DNA from: Candidatus Fermentithermobacillaceae bacterium
Lineage (GTDB): Bacteria; Bacillota; Sulfobacillia; Fermentithermobacillales; Fermentithermobacillaceae
Assembly (NCBI GenBank): GCA_012840345.1
Contig: DULO01000044.1
Coordinates: 1 to 55,040, forward strand
Direction: 5' to 3'
DNA: 55,040 nucleotides
The position numbers were made by a program, and so were the translations under genes. The stretch's first letter is position 1, and the number at the start of each line of letters is the position of its first letter. A model generated the notes under the pieces. The model ran no database searches. It was not told the DNA's origin and worked only from the letters and a program-made list of their open reading frames with translations. Below, in pieces: positions 1-8,718 of this stretch.

Positions 1-2481
1 CCGGTCCTGAAAGAGGTCCTGGATACCCTCAACTTACCCGTATTGGAGCTGGCGGGGTTCGAGGCGGACGACATAATCGGAACCCTGTCCACGCAGGCAC
101 AAGAACACGGGTTTTCCGTGAGCATTCTCTCCGGCGATAAAGACTGCCTCCAGTTGGTAAGTCCCGATACCCGCGCAATCTTGCCGGTTAGAGGGATTAC
201 CCAGGTGAAGGAATATGACCCCGAGGGGGTCCTTAAGGACATGGGGTTTACCCCGGCACAGGTGACAGACTATAAGGCCTTGGCCGGGGACTCTTCGGAC
301 AACATCCCTGGGGTGAAAGGGATCGGAGAGAAGACAGCAGTATCGCTGCTTGAGAGGTTCGGAAGCCTTGACGGGATATATGAGCATTTGGAAGAAGTGA
401 CTCCCGCCAGGGTACGCAATCTCCTGGCCGAGGCCAAGAGCATCGCTTTCTTGTCCAAAAACCTCGCCACCATTAACCGGGACGTGCCGCTCCCTCTTGG
501 TCCGGAAGACCTGGAGTGGAAGGGCCCCGATATCCCCCGGGCCCATGCCAAGTTCGTCGAACTGGAGTTTTACAGCTTGGCGCAGCGTTTGGGGAGCCTG
601 CGCGAGAGTGAGAAGGCCGGGGAGACATCCGGCGGCGTCGAGAACCCGGAAGGTACGCATCCTATCCAGGCGCTTGCGGCGCCGGCCGCGCAGGCCCCGG
701 CGGCGGGAAGCCCGGATTACCGGGTCGTCGACACTGTAGACGGGCTCGCCCGGTTCGCCGAAGAGGCCAAAGCCACTGGCCGCCTTGCGGTTTACGCGGA
801 GGTTTCGGAAATCACCCGGGATTTTCGCTGGCCTTCGTTGATTGGGGTCTCGACCGGAACGCGTTGCTTCCTGTTGAGACAGCCGGAGATGAACCCTGAG
901 GCTTGGCAAGACGCCCTGTGGACTCACTTCGGTCCGCTTCTTGTGGACGATAGCGTGACGAAGGTGGGCTTTGACCTAAAGTGGCTGTTTACCTTGTGCT
1001 TTAAGCGGGGGATCCGTTTTTCGGGCAAGTTCTTTGACGTGCTCGTCGCTTCTTACCTCCTCGATCCTACGAGAAGCTCCTACCGGCTTCCCGAGATAGC
1101 CAGGAAGTATACGCGGATAGAAGTCCCCTTCATCCCCATGAAAGCCGAGAGAGAGGCCGATCCGGCGTCCGCGATAGCGGCGACTGAGGCGCACTTCGCC
1201 GTAGGAGCCGGTTCGTGCCTTGAGGCCGCGTCAGGGCTTAAGGAAGACTTGGAGCGGCAAGGTCTTACGCATCTCGCTGAAGATGTCGAGTTTCCGCTCA
1301 TAGAGGTTTTGGCGGCCATGGAAGCGACAGGGGTGGGCGTAGATCTTCCCCTAGGAAGGTCCATCCGGAAGGAGTTCGGCGAAGCTCTCAAGTCCTTGGA
1401 AGAAGTCATCTACGGGATGGCCAAAGAGGAGTTCAACTTGGGCTCGCCCAAGCAGCTGGCCCACATCTTGTTCGACAAACTGGGCCTAAAACCCGTCAAG
1501 AAAACCAAGACCGGTTTCTCCACCGATGCCGAAGTGCTGGAGTCATTGAGCCTTGAACACGAGCTTCCGGCCAAAATCCTGGAGTACAGGCAATACGCGA
1601 AGCTGAAGTCCACGTACCTGGACGTCTTGGAGGATGTGATAAACCCCACTACAGGACGGATTCACTCCACTTTCCACCAGACGGTCACCGCTACCGGAAG
1701 GCTTTCAAGCTCAGAGCCCAACCTTCAGAACATCCCGGTCCGCGGAGAACTGGGCCGTTCCTTGCGCAGGATTTTCGTACCCTCACAAGGCAGGCTGTTC
1801 CTCGCCGCCGATTATTCCCAGATCGAGCTCAGGATCATGGCTCACATGGCCAACGACCCGTCCATGATCGACGCTTTCGTCAGGGGAGAGGACATCCACA
1901 GGAGGACGGCCTCAGAGATGTTCGGAGTGCCTCTTGACCGGGTGGACAGCGACTTAAGGTCTAAGGCCAAGGCCGTCAACTTCGGGGTTATCTACGGCAT
2001 ATCCGACTTTGGACTGGCGCGGAACACGGGCGTGTCCAGGGAAGAGGCGAGGCACTTTATCGAGACGTACTTCGCCAGGTACCCCATGGTGAAACAGTAC
2101 ATGGAGGAATCAATCGAAAACGCCAGGAAGACGGGGTACGCGGTAACGATTATGGGCAGAAGGCGGCCCATCCCCGATATCGAGTCCAGGGTCCGCCAAA
2201 AGCGCTCTTTCGCCGAGAGGACCGCGATAAACACGCCCATCCAAGGAAGCGCCGCCGACATAATCAAGCTGGCAATGGTCAAGATCTACAAGCGCCTTCA
2301 GGACGAAGGGCTCATATCCAAACTTATCTTGCAGGTCCACGACGAGTTAATCTTCGAGATCCCGCCTTCCGAGGAACAGATCATGAGGCAACTGGTGACC
2401 GAGGAGATGGAAGGCGTAATGCAGCTCAAAGTCCCGCTCAAAGTCGATCTAGACGTTGGGGAGAGCTGGTACGATGTCTAG
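1..2481 (+). CDS. polA: DNA polymerase I (5' end outside window)
   Basis: Family A DNA polymerase used for Okazaki fragment processing and repair. The frame is open from base 1 and already reads through the 5'-nuclease motif FEADDIIGT, so the true start lies before the window; 826 residues are visible. Domains in order: the end of the 5'-3' exonuclease with its helix-hairpin-helix (GDSSDNIPGVKGIGEKTA), a 3'-5' exonuclease-like domain (about residues 230-400), and the polymerase with motif A DYSQIELR, motif B around KAKAVNFGVIYG and motif C QVHDEL. In the middle domain the expected DxE metal ligands read AEV (LAVYAEVSEI), so proofreading is probably lost, as in Bacillus and Thermus Pol I. The stop overlaps the start of coaE by 8 bases, which indicates translational coupling. 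Confidence 0.97.
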   Translation, partial: PVLKEVLDTLNLPVLELAGFEADDIIGTLSTQAQEHGFSVSILSGDKDCLQLVSPDTRAILPVRGITQVKEYDPEGVLKDMGFTPAQVTDYKALAGDSSDNIPGVKGIGEKTAVSLLERFGSLDGIYEHLEEVTPARVRNLLAEAKSIAFLSKNLATINRDVPLPLGPEDLEWKGPDIPRAHAKFVELEFYSLAQRLGSLRESEKAGETSGGVENPEGTHPIQALAAPAAQAPAAGSPDYRVVDTVDGLARFAEEAKATGRLAVYAEVSEITRDFRWPSLIGVSTGTRCFLLRQPEMNPEAWQDALWTHFGPLLVDDSVTKVGFDLKWLFTLCFKRGIRFSGKFFDVLVASYLLDPTRSSYRLPEIARKYTRIEVPFIPMKAEREADPASAIAATEAHFAVGAGSCLEAASGLKEDLERQGLTHLAEDVEFPLIEVLAAMEATGVGVDLPLGRSIRKEFGEALKSLEEVIYGMAKEEFNLGSPKQLAHILFDKLGLKPVKKTKTGFSTDAEVLESLSLEHELPAKILEYRQYAKLKSTYLDVLEDVINPTTGRIHSTFHQTVTATGRLSSSEPNLQNIPVRGELGRSLRRIFVPSQGRLFLAADYSQIELRIMAHMANDPSMIDAFVRGEDIHRRTASEMFGVPLDRVDSDLRSKAKAVNFGVIYGISDFGLARNTGVSREEARHFIETYFARYPMVKQYMEESIENARKTGYAVTIMGRRRPIPDIESRVRQKRSFAERTAINTPIQGSAADIIKLAMVKIYKRLQDEGLISKLILQVHDELIFEIPPSEEQIMRQLVTEEMEGVMQLKVPLKVDLDVGESWYDV

Positions 2482-3124
2482 CCTTGAGACTCGTGTGCCG
2501 GGAGTGTACGCTATCGGGTTGACCGGCGGGATAAGCACGGGCAAGAGCACGGTCTCCTCTATGCTGGCTTCCCTCGGGGCCGAGATAATCGACGCGGACA
2601 AAATCAGCCATCAGGTCACCGAGAAGGGATCTTCCGGACTTCTGCGTGTAAAAGAAGTGTTCGGACAAAAAGTGCTCAACCCTGACGGGTCTTTGAACCG
2701 CAGGAAGCTCGGCAGGGTGATCTTCAATGACCCGTCGGCCCGGAGGAAGCTGGAGGACATAATCCACCCGCTGGTCATGGCCGAGATGCGGTGTGCCCTT
2801 CAGCGCTTGAGCCAAGAAGCGATGAAGGAAGGCCGGACTGTAATCGCGGTGTTGGAAGTACCCCTCTTGTTTGAGGTGGGAGCGGAAGACCTGGTGGACG
2901 AAGTGTGGGTGGTTTCGACTGACCCGGAGACCCAGGTACGGCGCCTGATGGCGAGAGAAGGCTACAGCCGCGAAGAAGCAGTCTCGAGGATCAACGCCCA
3001 AATGCCCTTGTCCGAAAAGGTGAAGCGGGCCAAAGAGACAATCGACAACCAAGGAGACCTGGAAAAAACCAGGGCGCAAGTGGAGGCGCTTTGGGAGTCG
3101 GTCAAGAGGAGAATCTCAGGCTGA
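2474..3124 (+). CDS. coaE: Dephospho-CoA kinase
   Basis: Catalyses the last step of coenzyme A synthesis, ATP-dependent phosphorylation of the ribose 3'-hydroxyl of dephospho-CoA. The protein (216 aa, normal for the family) begins with the P-loop GLTGGISTGKSTV, followed by the family hallmark IIDADKISHQV and a lid region rich in Arg and Lys. I chose ATG 2474 because a GGGGAG ribosome site lies about 10 bases upstream; an in-frame TTG at 2456 has no such support. It overlaps the polA stop by 8 bases, and the polA-coaE order is common in Bacillota. Confidence 0.93.
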   Translation: MSSLETRVPGVYAIGLTGGISTGKSTVSSMLASLGAEIIDADKISHQVTEKGSSGLLRVKEVFGQKVLNPDGSLNRRKLGRVIFNDPSARRKLEDIIHPLVMAEMRCALQRLSQEAMKEGRTVIAVLEVPLLFEVGAEDLVDEVWVVSTDPETQVRRLMAREGYSREEAVSRINAQMPLSEKVKRAKETIDNQGDLEKTRAQVEALWESVKRRISG

Positions 3125-3169
3125 ACCCGAATCCTAAGGAAGATGTTTTCTGGATCGGAGGAGAATGAC

Positions 3170-3514
3170 TTGTCTACATCCGCGAAAGTCCCCAGAGATG
3201 TCACGACCTCAGAGTTTGACAAAGAGATCGCGGCGGCAAAGGTAGTTATCGTCGATTTTTGGGCTACTTGGTGCGGTCCGTGCCGGAGGTTCGCCCCGGT
3301 GTTTGAGGAAGTCTGCGCCGAAGCCTCGGACAAGTATCCCGGGGCGGTTTCCTTCCTGAAAGTTGACGTGGATAAGGAAGGCGCCTTGGCGGAGAAGTTC
3401 AACGTCATGACCATTCCCACGGTAATCGGGTTCCGTGACGGGGCCATGGTCGAACGCTTTGGTGGCAGATCCAAAGACGAGCTTATGAGGTGGATCGATA
3501 GGCTCATGGCGTGA
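3170..3514 (+). CDS. Thioredoxin family protein
   Basis: Thiol-disulfide oxidoreductase with the classical active site WCGPC in the context [13 protein letters not shown], and the cis-proline motif MTIPTVI. It is 114 aa, the size of a single thioredoxin domain, and has no signal peptide, so it should be cytoplasmic. The start is set at TTG 3170 because GGAGGAG lies 6 bases upstream; an in-frame ATG at 3143 is possible but has only AAGGA three bases before it. It lies 45 bases after coaE in the same direction and may be co-transcribed. Whether it is the housekeeping TrxA or a specialised paralogue cannot be told from the sequence. Confidence 0.9.
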   Translation: MSTSAKVPRDVTTSEFDKEIAAAKVVIVDFWATWCGPCRRFAPVFEEVCAEASDKYPGAVSFLKVDVDKEGALAEKFNVMTIPTVIGFRDGAMVERFGGRSKDELMRWIDRLMA

Positions 3515-3545
3515 CGGCTCACGAAGGATGAGGAGGAGCAGCCAG

Positions 3546-4595
3546 ATGGCCGGAAAGATGATTGACTTTCGTTCAGATACGGTAACCAAGCCGACGCCTG
3601 AAATGCGGGAGGCCATGTACAAGGCTGAGGTCGGAGACGACGTCTACGGCGACGACCCCACCATCAACAAGCTTGAGGCGCTGGGAGCGGCTAAGGTCGG
3701 GAAAGAAGCCGCGGTCTTCGTTCCCAGCGGCACCATGGGGAACCAGGTGTCCGTCATGGCCTGGACCGACAGGGGAGACGAGGTAATCCTCGAAGAGCAG
3801 GCCCACATCTACATGTACGAAGTGGGGGCTCCCGCGGTGTTGTCGGGAGTCCAGACCAGGACCATCAAGGGCAATAGAGGAGCAATGGACCCGGCCGACG
3901 TCGAGGCGGCCATCAGGGGGCAGAACATCCACTTCCCCAGGACATCCTTGATTTGCCTCGAACAGACCCACAACCGTTCGGGCGGCTGCGTGGTGCCCCT
4001 TGACAACATGAAAGCCATATACGAGCTGGCCCATGAGAAGGGCGTTAACGTTCACCTGGACGGCGCCAGGGTTTTCAACGCGGCGGTCGCCTTAGGGGTC
4101 GACGTTAAGGAGATTACGAAGTACTGCGACTCGGTGCAGTTCTGCCTCTCCAAAGGGTTGTGCGCGCCCGTGGGTTCTTTGGTGGCGGGGCCCAAGGACT
4201 TTATCGCCAGGGTCCGGAAGTACCGGAAGATGCTCGGCGGCGGGATGAGGCAAGCGGGCATTTTGGCTGCCGCGGGCATTGTCGCTCTGGAGAAGATGGT
4301 CGATAGGCTGGCCGAAGATCACGCCAACGCGAAGATGCTCGGCGAGGCGCTGTCTCAGATGGAGGGCCTCCACGTCGACCTGTCCACAGTCCAGACCAAC
4401 ATGGTCGCCGTTGGAACGCGGGGATTGGGTATGGACGGTCCCGAGTTTGCCGGTTTGATGAGGAAGTATGGGGTATGGTTCAACGCCGACCTCCCCTACA
4501 GGGTCAGGATCGTCACTCATCACGACGTATCCAGGGAAGACTGTGAAGAAGGCATAAGGCGGTTTAGGGAAGCGCTTAAGGAGCTTCGCAAGTAA
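3546..4595 (+). CDS. ltaE: Low-specificity L-threonine aldolase
   Basis: PLP-dependent enzyme that cleaves L-threonine or allo-threonine to glycine and acetaldehyde. The 349-aa product starts with the family signature [15 protein letters not shown], carries the glycine-rich cofactor site PSGTMGNQV, the [11 protein letters not shown] segment, and the lysine expected to bind PLP in [15 protein letters not shown] 3546 has AGGAGGAG 7 bases upstream; the in-frame ATG at 3528 lies before that ribosome site and is unlikely. It follows the thioredoxin gene by 31 bases. Confidence 0.93.
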   Translation: MAGKMIDFRSDTVTKPTPEMREAMYKAEVGDDVYGDDPTINKLEALGAAKVGKEAAVFVPSGTMGNQVSVMAWTDRGDEVILEEQAHIYMYEVGAPAVLSGVQTRTIKGNRGAMDPADVEAAIRGQNIHFPRTSLICLEQTHNRSGGCVVPLDNMKAIYELAHEKGVNVHLDGARVFNAAVALGVDVKEITKYCDSVQFCLSKGLCAPVGSLVAGPKDFIARVRKYRKMLGGGMRQAGILAAAGIVALEKMVDRLAEDHANAKMLGEALSQMEGLHVDLSTVQTNMVAVGTRGLGMDGPEFAGLMRKYGVWFNADLPYRVRIVTHHDVSREDCEEGIRRFREALKELRK

Positions 4596-4672
4596 CGAGA
4601 ACTCCGCGGCGCCAAAAAGCTGATTTGGTGTCTGGGCGGGCTCATCTTTAGGCCCGACAAGGGGGGCAACCT

Positions 4673-6022
4673 GTGAACCAGTTCGGGCTTTGGGGAGATG
4701 AACCTCGGCTAACGGACGACGACAAGAAGGTATCTGGGGATTTAGGCATCCTCCAGATACCTTCTGACGCTCCATTGGCGTTGAGGATGACCCCGCGTTC
4801 TTTTGACGAGTTTTTGGGACAGGAAGATGTCGTAGGCCCCGGGAAGGCCTTAAGAAAGGCCATCGAGGGAGACCGGATCCCTTCCATGCTGTTTTGGGGT
4901 CCGCCCGGAACCGGAAAGACGGGCTTAGCCAGGCTAATAGCAATGCAGACCCGGTCGGTCTTCCGGGAGCTTTCGGCGGTTACTTCCGGTGTGCAAGACG
5001 TAAGGAACGTCATATCCGAGGCGGAGAAATCCAGGCGAGCGGGAAAGCGGACGATACTCTTCTTGGACGAGATACACCGGTTTAACAAGGCCCAGCAGGA
5101 CGCCTTGCTTCCCCATGTCGAGAAAGGCACCATAACCCTGATCGGGGCCACCACCGAAAACCCGTATTTCGCTGTGAACAGGGCCCTTCTCTCCCGGATG
5201 AGAGTCTTTACCTTCAACCACCTGTCCGAGGACCACATCCGCGCTTTGCTGCTTAGGGCAGTCGCCGACAGGGAAAGAGGGCTTGCGGTAGGCACAGACT
5301 TGGAAGTCTCCATTGAGGACGACGCCATAACTCATATCGCCGTGTTCTGCAAAGGCGACGCTCGTGTGGCCCTTAACGTGCTGGAGGCCCTTTACAACGT
5401 GGGTGAAGTCAAAGACGGCAAGGTGTATCTGACCCTCGACAAGGCGTTGGATATAACCCAGAGTCCTCAACTCTTCTACGACAAGACGGGGGACCAGCAT
5501 TACGACGTCATCTCGGCCTACATCAAGAGCATGCGGGGAAGCGACCCTGACGCGGCGGTGTACTGGCTTGCCAGGATGCTTGAGTCAGGAGAAGACCCCA
5601 GGTTTGTGGCCAGGCGCCTCGTGATATGCGCCGCCGAGGACGTGGGAAACGCCGACCCCATGGCTTTGGTTTTGGCGGAGTCCGCCTTCAGGGCTTGCGA
5701 GCACCTGGGGATGCCCGAGGCCAGGATCCCGCTGGCCCAGGCCACCATATACGTGGCGCTCGCGCCTAAGTCCAACTCGGCCGTCACCGCTATCGACAAG
5801 GCAATAGAAGACGTGCGTAATAAGCCGGCTTACCCCGTGCCTCCCCATCTTAGGGGCACAGGATACTCGGGAGCCGAGAAACTCGGGCACGGCGTAGACT
5901 ACTTATACCCCCATTCCTTCCCCGGCCACTACGTCCGCCAACAGTATTTGCCCGCGGAGCTTTTGGACGCGACTTATTACGAGCCGTCGGAAAAAGAGAA
6001 GAAAAGCCCTCAGCGAGAGTAG
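4673..6022 (+). CDS. rarA: Replication-associated recombination protein A (RarA/MgsA AAA+ ATPase)
   Basis: Clamp-loader-like AAA+ ATPase that acts at stalled replication forks. The 449-aa protein has Walker A GPPGTGKTG, Walker B LFLDEIHRFNKAQQDALLP, sensor 1 IGATTENP and arginine finger SRMRVF, followed by the C-terminal tetramerisation region (MRGSDPDAAVYWLARML) typical of RarA/WRNIP1. The start is GTG 4673, preceded by AGGGGGG. It stands 77 bases after the threonine aldolase gene. A zinc-ribbon gene, a small membrane protein and an AI-2E permease follow it. Confidence 0.94.
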   Translation: MNQFGLWGDEPRLTDDDKKVSGDLGILQIPSDAPLALRMTPRSFDEFLGQEDVVGPGKALRKAIEGDRIPSMLFWGPPGTGKTGLARLIAMQTRSVFRELSAVTSGVQDVRNVISEAEKSRRAGKRTILFLDEIHRFNKAQQDALLPHVEKGTITLIGATTENPYFAVNRALLSRMRVFTFNHLSEDHIRALLLRAVADRERGLAVGTDLEVSIEDDAITHIAVFCKGDARVALNVLEALYNVGEVKDGKVYLTLDKALDITQSPQLFYDKTGDQHYDVISAYIKSMRGSDPDAAVYWLARMLESGEDPRFVARRLVICAAEDVGNADPMALVLAESAFRACEHLGMPEARIPLAQATIYVALAPKSNSAVTAIDKAIEDVRNKPAYPVPPHLRGTGYSGAEKLGHGVDYLYPHSFPGHYVRQQYLPAELLDATYYEPSEKEKKSPQRE

Positions 6023-6074
6023 TCTCTGGACCTGGTCGAGGGACCTCGTATCGCCTCCTCTCATCTTGGGCAGA

Positions 6075-6335
6075 ATGGTGATGGGGAGGCGTATTCCATT
6101 GGTGTGTCCAAAGTGCAAAAGCAGAGCTACCGGAAGGATAGGGCAGAACCAGTATTACTGCTGGGACTGCGCTATCGAGTTTGTTCCGACCAGAGACGGT
6201 TTCCGTATGTACAGGCTAGAAGAAGACGGCACTGTGTTGCTTGATTCCCTGGACGGAACCTCCCAGGCTCCGGGCGTTTCAGCGGCCTTGGGCGAAGGCT
6301 CCGTCACGCCTCCCCGGGAGAAAGGCTCCAGTTAG
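6075..6335 (+). CDS. Small zinc-ribbon protein of unknown function
   Basis: An 86-aa protein with two CxxC knuckles, CPKC and CWDC, 18 residues apart in a CPKCKSRATGRIGQ...YYCWDC arrangement, which is a zinc-ribbon pattern, followed by an acidic and then Ser/Pro-rich tail likely to be disordered. No enzymatic motif is visible. The start is uncertain: ATG 6075 is used, but GGGGAGG at 6083-6089 would fit the in-frame TTG at 6099 better and would remove the first 8 residues without touching the cysteines. It sits between rarA and a small membrane protein gene. Small zinc-ribbon proteins of this kind are frequent near rarA/alaS loci in Bacillota, but I do not recognise a named family. Confidence 0.7.
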   Translation: MVMGRRIPLVCPKCKSRATGRIGQNQYYCWDCAIEFVPTRDGFRMYRLEEDGTVLLDSLDGTSQAPGVSAALGEGSVTPPREKGSS

Positions 6336-6398
6336 GCGAAAGCCCGATCTCGGGCCGGGCTTGTCCGGCCTAGGTCAAAGGAGGGGATACTCTACGAG

Positions 6399-6593
6399 AT
6401 GAAAGAACGCTCCTTTTGGGACTATCTGGCGATGGGTGTGGCGGCGGGCGCCGCGATCGGATTGGTAGTTATGGCTAGGAGGCGGCCCGACTCGGTTGAA
6501 CGCGCCAAAATGATGGTCGAGAGGACGGCCAGGCGCGCCATGTCCGGCGCTCAGAGCATAGCAGACCAAATAGCGGGAAGGTTCTCTGACTGA
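6399..6593 (+). CDS. Small single-pass membrane protein (YtxH-like)
   Basis: A 64-aa protein with a short charged N-terminus, one hydrophobic segment with small residues (LAMGVAAGAAIGLVVMA), and a basic amphipathic tail. The layout resembles the YtxH-type small membrane proteins, though the match is too short to be sure. ATG 6399 has AAAGGAGGGG about 12 bases upstream. Its TGA stop (6591-6593) overlaps the proposed CTG start of the next gene in the tetranucleotide CTGA, so the two are probably translated together. Confidence 0.7.
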   Translation: MKERSFWDYLAMGVAAGAAIGLVVMARRRPDSVERAKMMVERTARRAMSGAQSIADQIAGRFSD

Positions 6594-7666
6594 ATAAGGT
6601 ACGTGTTATCAGGGCGCTTGCACGCGCCCTTATTGTTTTCGGACTGGTCTACTTCCTGTACCGGGTAAGAGCTATCCTTCCGCCTTTCATAATCGCGGGA
6701 TTCCTTAGTTTCGTCCTCGAGCCGTTCGTGGCCCTTTTTCAGAGCAGGGGCTTTACCCGTTCCCGGAGCATTATCATCGTCTACGTTGTCGTCACCGTCC
6801 TTTTCCTTACAGTGATCACCACTTTTATACCGCGACTGGTCCAAGACGTCCGTAAGCTCGCCTTGGAAATACCCCGGCTCATAGATGCCGTTCAGCGTTA
6901 CGCCGGCGAGATCCAGGAATTTGCTCTGAGGTACAACCTTCCGCCCGGCGTGAGCAAGGCCGCCGTCTCGACGCTCCGCGATATCGAAGACATGCTGGGT
7001 AAGCTTGGAGACAACATTTTGGGGTACTTCGCCACATCGGCCGCGTTCCTCTCTTACGTCGTCATATCTCCGGTCATCGCCTACTACATCCTGAGGGACT
7101 TAAACCGCTGGCGGCAGAGGGCGTTGTTGTTCACCGCGCGGTACCCCTTGCCTTACGTAGACCTGTTCAGGGATATTGACCGGGTCGTATCGGGCTTCGT
7201 GAGGGGACAGTCCATCGTCGCTTTCGCGGTCTTTATCATGGTCTGGGTAGCTTCGGCGGTGCTCAGGCTAGGTTACGGCGCCGTGCTCGGGATCGTGGCC
7301 GGCATAGGCGAGTTCATTCCGTTTTTGGGGCCGTTTCTCGGCGCCATCCCGTTCTTGGTGGCAGCGTTGGCCAGGTCTCCCGAGATCTTTTTCTGGGCTC
7401 TCATTACCGTCGTCGTTATACAGTGGATCGACGGGAACATCATAGTGCCCAAGGTTACCGGCCCCAGGGTCGGCCTGCATCCTTTGTGGATCATTTTCTC
7501 TCTTCTGGCCGGCGCTGAGCTGTTCGGTTTTTGGGGAGTTGTCCTGGCTGTTCCTGTAGCCGGGGTGGTGGGCGCTCTGGTCAAGTTCGCGAAGACAATG
7601 GCTTCGCAGGGAACTACTAGAGAGACTCCTCAAGGAACTACTCAAGAAACTCCGCCCGAAGGTTAG
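6590..7666 (+). CDS. AI-2E family permease with apparent CTG start
   Basis: A polytopic membrane protein of the AI-2E family (358 aa), with the C-terminal block YGAVLGIVAGIGEFIPFLGP and PKVTGPRVGLHPLWIIFSLL that mark the family. Members export or import varied small molecules or ions; the name does not prove autoinducer transport. The first conventional start is GTG 6728, but the frame is open upstream and encodes the first transmembrane helix and family-like FIIAGFLSFVLEPFV, so it must begin earlier. Upstream of GTG 6728 the same frame has no ATG, GTG or TTG back to the stop at 6587. CTG 6590 has GGAAGG 8 bases upstream and overlaps the preceding stop by 4 bases. The C-terminus carries two copies of GTT[RQ]ETP. 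Start codon is inference; family is secure. Confidence 0.88.
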   Translation: MNKVRVIRALARALIVFGLVYFLYRVRAILPPFIIAGFLSFVLEPFVALFQSRGFTRSRSIIIVYVVVTVLFLTVITTFIPRLVQDVRKLALEIPRLIDAVQRYAGEIQEFALRYNLPPGVSKAAVSTLRDIEDMLGKLGDNILGYFATSAAFLSYVVISPVIAYYILRDLNRWRQRALLFTARYPLPYVDLFRDIDRVVSGFVRGQSIVAFAVFIMVWVASAVLRLGYGAVLGIVAGIGEFIPFLGPFLGAIPFLVAALARSPEIFFWALITVVVIQWIDGNIIVPKVTGPRVGLHPLWIIFSLLAGAELFGFWGVVLAVPVAGVVGALVKFAKTMASQGTTRETPQGTTQETPPEG

Positions 7667-7755
7667 TCCCTCACGCAAGGATTTGCGCCATCTCCGCAGA
7701 AAGTGGTCACTGTTGATATGACTGCTTTGGCATCGACCTTATGGGGGGTAGCGCT

Positions 7756-8616
7756 ATGAAGGCGGGAGTAATCGGAGCGGGTACCATGGGGCGAGGGATT
7801 GCTGAGGTGCTGCTGGCTTCGGGCTTTGAGGTGGTCCTGGTGGACAGATCGCCGGAACTCGCGGAAAAGGGCCGTGAAAGCATAAGAAAGAGCCTTCAAC
7901 GCGGTGTGGATAAGGGCCGGATCGCGGAAACCAAAATGGATGAAATGCTCGGCAAACTTAAGGTAGGCGCGGATTTTACCGCTGTGGCGGACGCGTCGGT
8001 AGCGCTGGAAGCCGTCTATGAGAATATGGAGGTCAAGCGTGCCGTCTTGGACGCCGTGTCCTCGGTTGTGTCTTCCACTGCCCTTATCGGGTCCAACACT
8101 TCGTCCTTGTCGGTAACCGGTATGTCTTCTTCGGTTAAGAACCCCGGGAGGTTCCTGGGCGTCCACTTTTTCAACCCCGTGCCTGTAATGAAGCTGGTGG
8201 AGATAATACCGGGGGAGAAGACCCTTCCGGAATACGTGGAGAAGGCGCGGGACCTCGCTGTTCAAATGGGGAAGACCCCGGTCGTGGTCAAGGAGTCCCC
8301 CGGTTTCATAGTGAACAGGCTCCTTTGTCCTTTGATGAACGAGGCGGCTTATCTTGTCTCTGAGGGAGTAGCTTCCCCGGAAGACATTGATACGGCCATG
8401 AAACTGGGCGCAAATCACCCCATAGGCCCTCTTGCCCTGGCGGACCTTGTAGGCATCGATGTCTTGTACGCGATCATGGAGACGCTTCACGAGGAGTTGG
8501 GAGGAGAAGCTAATCCGGACTTGGCGGCCAAGTACCGCCCGTGCCCTCTCTTAAAAGAGATGATGGACAGGGGCGAACTCGGAAGAAAGACGGGCAGGGG
8601 CTTTTTCTCCTACTAG
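7756..8616 (+). CDS. 3-hydroxyacyl-CoA (3-hydroxybutyryl-CoA) dehydrogenase
   Basis: NAD(P)-dependent oxidoreductase of butyrate/acyl-CoA metabolism or beta-oxidation (286 aa, the usual length for stand-alone Hbd/PaaH enzymes). It has the Rossmann motif GVIGAGTMGRGIAEV, the substrate-loop NTSSLSVT, the catalytic His/Glu region GVHFFNPVPVMKLVEII, and the C-terminal domain signature GFIVNRLLCPLMNEA and LADLVGIDV. ATG 7756 follows GGGGGGT by 6 bases; ATG 7741 would sit before this site. It stands alone, without thiolase or crotonase neighbours, so the exact pathway cannot be named. Confidence 0.92.
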   Translation: MKAGVIGAGTMGRGIAEVLLASGFEVVLVDRSPELAEKGRESIRKSLQRGVDKGRIAETKMDEMLGKLKVGADFTAVADASVALEAVYENMEVKRAVLDAVSSVVSSTALIGSNTSSLSVTGMSSSVKNPGRFLGVHFFNPVPVMKLVEIIPGEKTLPEYVEKARDLAVQMGKTPVVVKESPGFIVNRLLCPLMNEAAYLVSEGVASPEDIDTAMKLGANHPIGPLALADLVGIDVLYAIMETLHEELGGEANPDLAAKYRPCPLLKEMMDRGELGRKTGRGFFSY

Positions 8617-8675
8617 GAACCGCCTGAGGCTACCTAGGAGTTGCCTAAGGATTGCCGGGGCACCGCCTAGGAACC
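8612..8675 (+). repeat. Cluster of short imperfect direct repeats
   Basis: The stretch after the dehydrogenase stop contains the 9-mer CTAGGAACC twice (8613-8621 and 8667-8675) with related CCTAGGA and CCTAAGGA copies between them at intervals of about 12 bases. It ends shortly before a small hairpin (GGCCCC 8698-8703 with GGGGCC 8713-8718) at the convergent gene boundary. No protein is encoded here and no function is evident. Confidence 0.45.
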
Positions 8676-8718
8676 ACGCTCACCCGGAGCGAAGGCCGGC
8701 CCCTGCCCTTTTGGGGCC

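Noticed and set aside
34-927. 297-aa open frame on the - strand inside polA
   Set aside because: It lies opposite the 5'-nuclease part of a well-supported polA and encodes nothing recognisable.
8612-8718. CRISPR-like repeats after the dehydrogenase gene
   Set aside because: The units are about 9-13 bases, imperfect and without spacers of constant length; they are simple degenerate repeats. No CRISPR array was seen in the window.
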